Origin: Glandiceps talaboti
Lineage: Eukaryota; Hemichordata; Enteropneusta; Spengelidae
Direction of reading: 5' to 3'
DNA: 45,000 nt
NCBI RefSeq assembly: GCF_964340395.1
Contig: NC_135565.1
Span: 4,711,642 to 4,756,641, forward strand
The notes beneath the pieces are model-generated. The model saw only the letters and a list, made by a program, of their open reading frames with translations, made no database searches and was not told the DNA's origin. A program made the position numbers and the translations under genes. This document shows positions 34,423-45,000 of the stretch, one piece after another; the first letter of the stretch is position 1; the number at the start of each line of letters is the position of its first letter.

Positions 34423-35774
34423 TTAAAGGTTGGGAAAACAACATTTTTAGAATAAAACGAGCTATAAATAAAACGCATGTCACTTTTTGGAATTTGTTTC
34501 CCATATTTATCATCTGACATTGGAAGTTAAATCCCAACATGGAGGGATATTGTAATGAACAACTGGTTAGGATGCAAGTCATTAAGCAGATGGAAATATG
34601 AGGAAAAACTATAGGAAACATACATTGTGTATAAAGATATGAAGAGAACATGCCTCGACGAGGTTACTAGATTCCTATCTAGGAAATGATAATATTATTG
34701 AAAGCCATATGTGTACCTTAATTACATTCTGACTAGACGATAAAGGTTGGTGTCGTAATGGCTGCGCAAGGTAGCTTTGTGTGTAACCGTTGATTGGATT
34801 TTCAAATCCCTGACCCTGTGAACAAATGAACACACTATATTTTGATTGGAAAAACCAAGGAAGTTAGGTTGTGTGATTCCAGAAATTGAAACGTTCACTT
34901 AAGATATAATTCGAATTTCACGCATCTTTTCAAACACATGCAGTGAACAGTGGTATTGGTTATTGGCGCAAGCAAAAAAAATGGTTTCTCAGATGCAATG
35001 TTTCGATACTAAGTAGGGAGATATCAAAATTACCAACAAAAATGTTCTAATTCGTCGAGATTTCTCGAGACACATATTTGCGATTTGCCAATGTTGTGGA
35101 TAGGTGGAGACAGTTAACCAGGTAGGAAACAGGCGGTCCGTTATAAAGAGCAACTTGTATCATGTAGACGTCATGATGTGAGAGATTACCGATAACTATA
35201 TAACAGTTTGGATACGTGACTAGACAGTCGAAAACCGGATCAAATATCTTGTTTGACAATTCTGTCACTTTTTCCGAAGTGCACTTTGTATGTGAGACAT
35301 ATAGGAGATTTGATTAACGCTGGTTTCAGTTGACATTCCTATCTACACAACTTTCGGCTTCCTTTGATTCTCGTGCAGCTGCCGTGTAATAGAACGAAAT
35401 GATAGCATATCAGAAGTTACTTAAATGATTCCATTTATCTAAAGGTATGAACATATATAGCCCTTGTATACGAATGTTCCACTATGTAAGTAGCAAATCC
35501 AAATTTCATAAACCACACTAAATTGTGCTAGAATTAGATTGGTATCAATAAGCAAAGCCGATGTAGTCGTAAAGTAGACTTACCCAGTTTTGAAGTTTGA
35601 AAGTGATACTTTAAAAAAGAAGTTTAAATTTGAGCCATTCTGAACATCAATATGGAAGCTGACAAATATAGCTCCCAACTGAAGAGCACTTTACATATAT
35701 AAAATCATACAACATAATAAAATATTGTTTGTGATGGTTGAAATGGTGTTACATATAGAAGGATAAAAATTAAT
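34423..35774. other. non-coding AT-rich DNA
   Basis: No gene recognised. The only candidate feature is the tRNA-like patch at about 34.75-34.82 kb. Confidence 0.6.
34746..34822 (+). mobile_element. possible tRNA-derived SINE head, decayed
   Basis: TGGTGTCGTAATGGCTGCGCA resembles an A box with D-loop. About 35 nt later GGATTTTCAAATCCC resembles a B box with T-stem, preceded by TGTAACCG as in many tRNA-derived SINEs. The acceptor stem does not pair well, so it is not a working tRNA. Confidence 0.3.
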
Positions 35775-36105
35775 ACATACATACATACATACATACATAC
35801 ATACATACATACATAGTTATACATACATACATACATACATACATACATACATACATGCATGCATGCATGCATGCATGCATGCATGCATGCATACATACAT
35901 ACATACATACATACATACATACATACATACATACATACATGCATACATACATACATACATACATACATACATACATACATACACACACACATACATACAC
36001 ACACATACATACATACATACATACATACATACATACATACATACATACATACATACATACATACACACATACATACATACATACATACATACATACATAC
36101 ATACG
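35774..36105. repeat. (CATA)n array with a (CATG)n core
   Basis: About 330 bp with a (GCAT)n block at about 35856-35892 and CACA variants. Purine and pyrimidine alternate strictly from 35818 to 36105. Frames on both strands are artefacts. Confidence 0.97.
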
Positions 36106-39127
<3,022 letters not shown>

Positions 39128-39303
39128 ATGCACACACACACATATACATACATACATACATACATGCATACATACATACATACATACATACATACATACA
39201 TACACACACACACATACACACACACACACATACATACATATACATACATACATACATACATACATACATACATACATACATACATACATACATACATACA
39301 TAC
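39128..39303. repeat. (CATA)n/(CA)n compound microsatellite
   Basis: CATA repeats with a central CA-rich patch (39201-39231), ending at the hairpin element boundary. Confidence 0.97.
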
Positions 39304-39369
39304 TAGCTTATGCTCATAAGTCATTTCATAGCAGAAGTGTAATAATATATACACTTGTAATCTACGTCG

Positions 39370-39420
<51 letters not shown>

Positions 39421-39556
39421 CGATCATAATGACGATGACAAAATGAAGTAGTAACGGTAAACGTGGTGGTTGCTAAGAGCTGGTGAAGGTAGAAGATTAC
39501 AAGTGTATATATTATTACACTTCCGCTATAAAATGACGTGAGCATAAATCTCACTA
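39302..39556. mobile_element. foldback element enclosing a (CAT)n array
   Basis: Arms at about 39302-39364 and 39494-39556 are inverted copies. The inner ~30 bp (GTGTAATAATATATACACTT plus GTAATCT) are identical, and the outer part is similar with small indels and ends in ACTAG on both sides. The interior holds about 17 CAT units (39370-39421). No coding capacity. A further direct copy of the arm phrase AGTCATTTCATAGCAGAAG follows at 39557. Likely a MITE or foldback element. Confidence 0.75.
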
Positions 39557-42500
39557 GTCATTTCATAGCAGAAGTGTACATCAAAAGCATTAGAGCGAAA
39601 CATAAAATGACAATTAAAGGCCATATTCAACTTGCAAAACACGGACGTATCCTATGTCGCTTTCTCTGCTGTACTTTTTCGTTTTTCATTAACACCCGAC
39701 TACAGTGACGCTTTCCACATTGTATGTGTGAACTAAGAGTAAATTAAAACACATACATACGACAAACTACACTATATAAATCATGTGCAGTGACATTTTA
39801 TCAGATAGTGATTAATCCAGCCGTTAGTTATATGCGATATACGAAATGAGTTTTTTTTTGGAATCTTTTATCTAACGGAACTATATACTGATGGATATAC
39901 CGATCATATTCAGATTAAGATCGTAGGAAGACAATATAAAAATATATCAAACAGCTGCTTGGTATTGACGTCCATGTAATTGTTACTTTGAATCTCCACA
40001 ATGTATTGCAATCAGGGTGTTGATGTCTCTACCTTTACTGTACATTCTAATATATCAGAGCGTTCAGTGTGTTCGTCTAGTAATTAGTAAACTGATAGAC
40101 AGCTGTCAACCTCCTACGACCTTTAGAAGACTTTATTTTTTCTCAGATAAAAACAAATTGTGTACATCTATTGGTAATTTGAAAATACAAAGTAACCCTC
40201 GCCGTATATAGTATTTGATATTCAGTTTAAGATATATGTTTGGTTCTTTGTTCACATTTTCACAACAAAACTTAATTTCATCAATCAACAGTGCAACAAA
40301 ATATCTGAGTGTTCCAATATTTCGACGACTAACTGCCATCTTCGTCTGGAATGAGGCAATGACCTAAAAAAAGTTCAGATGTTCACATATACTTGAATGT
40401 ATAAGAGTCTCCCTAACAGTTCAGAACAGTAGCAACCCATTAAACTAAAAGTAAATTAGAAGTTAGTTAAATATTATCAAATCGGGCTTTATGCAAATTA
40501 TGGTACCATAAACTGCTTAACACCATATGTAAGGCGTAAAAAATCAAACCATAATCTCTAATAACCTAATAACCATGGCCGTATCGTCGTAATTGCACAT
40601 TAACTGACGTAGTGTCATTTTCAGAGTTTCGCCAATATTCCAAGGCAACAACCTACTGATGGCTAGATCTTTGGGCAGTAATCATTCCCTAGTTTCACCG
40701 TGAGTAGTTGAACGACACAGCCAAGAAAGTTCACGTTAGCTGTAAGCATTTTACTAAGAGGGCAAGCTTACATTCTATTCAAATAAAAGTGTATGTCATG
40801 GAAACAACGATAGATGTAGCTGTACCGTTTCTTCAGGGCATGTCTCGAACTGAACACCATCATTTATCACATTGATATAAGTTCCCAGCTAACTGTAGAC
40901 TAAATATATTCTTAGTTTTATCCATGTAATTTGAATTTCAAAATGTAACTATTACTTAATGATATTATGTTACATTGGATCATTTGCCTTGTCTAAATAT
41001 TGTAATTAATACTTACATCTTTATTAATGTATGTGCATGATATTTAACCATGGGGATAGCTATAAAAATATGAACATTTAGTTTTATTATATTAAGATAA
41101 CCGTTAAGATAATTTAGAAATTCTAAAAATGCAAACATTATCCTAATATATAGCAGATATGCAATTCATATGCAATTTCCTCCAAGAAATCACGTTAGCT
41201 TTGATTAAGGAAATTTGCGGCCGAGTTGACGAAGAAGTATAAAACATTGTACTCACGTTTCATGGTTTCTTCCTGAGGCAATATTTTGAACGTAAAGCTT
41301 GCCTTTACTATAGAATAGAATAGATTTCCTTTGTCGCATTATACTATAAGCTTTACATTTATGTTCAACAAGCAAACGTGAGTAAACCTACACTAGTTTC
41401 ATATTCCATTAGCATACATTACAACAATCATATACCCACTTATAAGTGATAGTTCCCTTGACCCGAGCAGTACCAGCCACATATACAGAGAGCGTAAATA
41501 GCTCTATAAGTGCTTTTTAATCTGTAATATGCCAATCACATAGCTCAATCCGTTGAAATGAACGAGAATTTCATATTGTTACCATAACAACAAAGCAATA
41601 GCAATCTTAATTTGGAATAGCTACGAGGGAAACAATGTAAGAGGATACAGCATTTTCGTGGTATTAATCTCCATATATCTAAATTGCTATTGATGGCCAT
41701 GGATCCTTCTTTTAAAAAATGACCGCAAACTATTTAATCAATTATTTTTAGAAATCTGTCATCTGGTACTTTTTTTGCAATGTTTTGAGTGTTTTTCTGA
41801 TGTGTAGGTGGTAGTAATATATTATGTAGTCGTTCGCTTAAACACACTACAACTCGTGAAGTAACACCGGTGTGTTTGCTTGCTCGTTGAAATTAGGAAT
41901 GAGACAGTGTTCATGCAAGAAAATACTATGTAAATATTGTCCATAATTTGTGAAAGTATGAACACCTTGGGATTACATGACCCTGTGTGCTAAGACTTCA
42001 AGGTAAAATCAATTGCAATTGCTAAATGTTAAGTTTATTAATTGAAAGTTTATTCTACAACAAGATTATAACTTGCACAAATATAAACAAACCAAAGCAT
42101 AGTTTTATCCTACTTGAGAGGCAACCACTGATGTATTTGTATATGTTATCGTGTTATCTCTGCGTGAAGTCTCCTCTTACCTCACTTCATTCAAGCAAAC
42201 ACACCTGTGTTTTCTTTCGCCATTTGCATGTGAGGCCGTAATGTCACCCAGATGTATAACTGCTAAACAAGGCCTTTCCATGACATGGAAACGATTTTAG
42301 CCAACGTCTTGTTCCTGCCAGAATACAACCTACCATGCCTACAAAATTAACAGTGTTCTGCTACAGAAGTAGGAAACATCGTTCTTGTAACCTCTAGTGT
42401 ATTCTTAAAGAGTTTGTATGAAGTCGACTTACAGATCACTTCACGTTCTTTACGTCATTGTAGACGTGCACTGAAACGTTAACTAATATTTTAAGTGAAA

Positions 42501-42991
42501 GCCTATAGTTCACGTGAGTGGTTTTTAACATTCTGAAGTATTAGGTAATACATGCTACATGTCATTTGATTAGTTACCTGTGTGGCATGAATACAAACAC
42601 TCAAGTCTCACATTACCCTGAAAAAATGTCAATCTATTTTTGAGTAATAGTCCATCTTGTATGCTCTACACACATTTGTAATATTCTTTGTCTGATATGG
42701 CATGCATAGAGTAACATGATTTGATGGTTTAGCCGAATGAGTAGAGATCCAGCATGCCCATTATGAATTGCTGTGGATATTTCAAACGCTGAAATCTCCA
42801 CCTTTGATACATAGAGGAAACACTATACTTCTAAGACTGTCACTGATGCATTTTGAAAGCAATTAGGAGATCAGGAGAACAAACTGAAATAACTCCTGTC
42901 CCCCTCATTCCAAATTCACTGCACATCTGTGAATTGATGCTATTCGATGCTGTTGCAATAAGTTCAATAAATTGTCACTGTCACCGTTGTA
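39557..42991. other. non-coding AT-rich DNA
   Basis: No gene or clear repeat over 3.4 kb except a possible SINE relic at 42.73 kb. Confidence 0.6.
42727..42800 (+). mobile_element. possible tRNA-derived SINE relic
   Basis: TTTAGCCGAATGAGTAGAG resembles an A box with D-loop. About 33 nt later TGGATATTTCAAACGC resembles a decayed B box. The spacing is right but the match is weak. Confidence 0.3.
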
Positions 42992-43022
42992 ATCATCATC
43001 ATCATCACCACACACACACACA

Positions 43023-43089
<67 letters not shown>
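42992..43089. repeat. (ATC)n-(CA)n-(CT)n compound microsatellite
   Basis: Short ATC repeats, then CA (43008-43032) and CT (43033-43089). Confidence 0.97.
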
Positions 43090-43090
<1 letters not shown>

Positions 43091-45000
43091 AATATCACAT
43101 TTATAGATTTATAGTGTAGACACACATAGAAACACAAAGCAACAAACACATCACACTCACAAGTATGAAATATATTCAAAATTGTAACAAAAAAATACTT
43201 TCACTATAATTGATGTGGAATTGCAACCATATGTTGCAAAACATTTCCTAATGATGTAGATAGTTAGTGGTGAATTCTCCACATTCTTCCTCTATGTCGA
43301 CTGTCACTTATTTTACTTTCTACAAATGAGGAAAACAACTCTCAGCAACCGCATAAGACATGAATGCTTTACAATTCAAAGGCTATCTTAATCGTGCATA
43401 CCGCTCTATTCAATATCTGAGTTCACACACGGAAGTATGGATACTTACTGACTTCGTAATTCCCTACAGGAATGCCATTCTCCATTACCCTCTTATAATA
43501 TATTTTGTTAAGGAAGCAGTCACATGCACTATTCATTTGAGCATTTCCAACAAGTATTCAATACAGATCATTCAAGACAAATGTAAGCTTTATTATCGTG
43601 ATATCAGTAGTATTTTCGTAAGCAATGCTTTTTTGATGTCACACATCGTCTCGGCAATAACCTATTTGATAACAGAGCTAGTAACCACAAGGGTGGATTT
43701 AATGGTATCGGATCGACTGTACATCAAGTGAACTTGCATTTTTAAATACAAAACATGTATATGTTTGTAGAACGCCTTATACATATTAAGATAATATTTT
43801 TAGAATTCACATACATATAGTGAACCGTTACCATTACTTCAATTTATAATTAATGTGAGTAATGTGGCGGTAACTTTCCGTATTTAGGAATGTATGAAGC
43901 ACCACATTTTATACCGTGGGAGGAATCATGGAAACACACTCTTTCCACTGTTACTTAGTTCTAGGAAAATCTTTCTAATTCTCAAATAAAAATCAATTTA
44001 AATAACTTGAGTCACCACACAAAACTTTGTTCATTTTACATTCTAGGTGGTGACCGACTGAATCATATGTTAACTCTGAAGCGCAATAAATGATTAACAG
44101 GCACAAACGTTCAGATAGCAAAGTTTGACGAGAAACCAAGAACCTCGATATTTAGAAAAACTGTCCCCAAAGCCCATTCTCCATTAAATCAAGTACCTAT
44201 AATTGCAATTCGAATTGAAGTTTCCCATCTCTTCATGTCAATCCTCAGGTACGTAAATATATTCAACTGAAGCATAAAGTACAGGGTGCTAACAAATGAT
44301 TCCTTTAAAAATGCTTATGCTCCCCGTACTGTTTATACGTGTCTATGGGGACACACTTTTTTTAAAGCTACGGATAATAAATGTTCATCGGCAGTCACAG
44401 GCGACGTCTCTCTTGTGTCAGCAATGAATTCTGAGAACACACAACTGAGCAAAGTTCATCTCTTCACTGAAATCCCCTAGATAAATCAAATCACAGCTAA
44501 GTGATAAAATAGTGGTAATGTTGTCTCGACCAACGATAAGCATGGAGTTGTCCTCAGGGTTTGAATACGTAGCCTTGTGTGAACACAATTTGCCTCCGAA
44601 CACTCTTATCTCATTTCAAAAGGTTAAAGGTCAGCTAGCAATACAGTTAGTCACAACATACTGTACTGATGGCAGCAAAAGCTTTATTACTATGTGAAAT
44701 GAAGCACAATATTACTTTTATTTTTTTTTTAAATGTAATCTTATCAAAGTGTCAAAAAAGGTTTGATATTTGTTACTTTGGCTTAAAAGTGATAAAACGT
44801 AAAAACGTGATTGTGAATAGTCAAATGCAATCTCCATTTTATCACGGTATTCACTGAGGGGATCAATACAGGAGTGTGTAAATGTTAATGGTAATATTTA
44901 TATATAGGTATGCAAAGACAGAATAGCGAGATATTTACATAAAGCTCATTTGTTTGGTCGAATTAAATCATACAAGCCTGAGTAATATATTAATATAATC
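43090..45000. other. non-coding AT-rich DNA
   Basis: The 123-residue plus frame at 43360-43731 is the longest outside repeats and the LINE. It is hydrophobic with no motif, and its length is expected by chance in AT-rich DNA of this size. No gene is called. Confidence 0.55.

Noticed and set aside
43360-43731. 123-residue open frame as a possible gene
   Set aside because: No motif. Frames of this length are expected by chance in 45 kb of AT-rich DNA.

Overview
This is a window of animal nuclear DNA that is almost entirely non-coding and repeat-driven. It is AT-rich, has no bacterial gene layout, and holds no complete host gene. It is packed with very long microsatellites ((TA)n, (CATA)n/(TATG)n, (GACA)n/(GTCT)n, (CTAT)n, (CA)n, (CT)n) and with relics of transposable elements. 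CR1/jockey-like LINEs, a rolling-circle-type element with tandem core repeats plus a GACA array, tRNA-derived SINE relics and hammerhead-like hairpins together fit a marine invertebrate, plausibly a mollusc or another lophotrochozoan. The taxon cannot be fixed from sequence alone.

Layout. 1-7.2 kb: non-coding, with a diverged ~45-bp minisatellite at 4.95-5.51 kb and a slightly CpG-richer stretch at 5.6-6.9 kb. 7.2-9.3 kb: compound microsatellite, the dead 3' end of one LINE, then more microsatellite. 11.0-11.5 kb: pentanucleotide repeats with a G-quadruplex-type tract. 12.2-12.5 kb: CTAT/CTGT array. 13.1 kb: one candidate host exon with strong splice signals. 14.6-16.3 kb: two blocks of TGAYR-type pentanucleotide repeats. 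17.4-20.1 kb: more microsatellites. 21.07-21.42 kb: a tRNA-derived SINE relic whose A box is split by a 250-bp MITE with a 5-bp target duplication. 21.7-26.5 kb: three copies of a (TA)n-embedded hairpin element, plus an unrelated hairpin element at 23.3 kb. 26.8-29.25 kb: a 5'-truncated LINE carrying the end of an endonuclease and a complete-looking reverse transcriptase with FMD and YADD motifs. 29.43-30.68 kb: a non-autonomous element with 147-bp core repeats, a GACA array and a terminal hairpin. 31.7-36.1 kb: very long CATA-type arrays. 39.3-39.6 kb: a hairpin element enclosing a (CAT)n array. The rest is featureless AT-rich DNA.

The most interesting signal is that two unrelated hairpin elements share one RNA-like architecture. 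At 21.86-21.97 kb (+) and 23.30-23.42 kb (-) a CTGANGA-type core, a stem-loop, GAAA, a 3-bp stem with a 3-nt loop and a GTH site occur in hammerhead-ribozyme order. The first has the exact CTGATGA core and the second differs by one base. They look like hammerhead ribozymes of the kind known in Penelope-like elements and retrozymes. No Penelope protein is present, so activity and parentage are inference.
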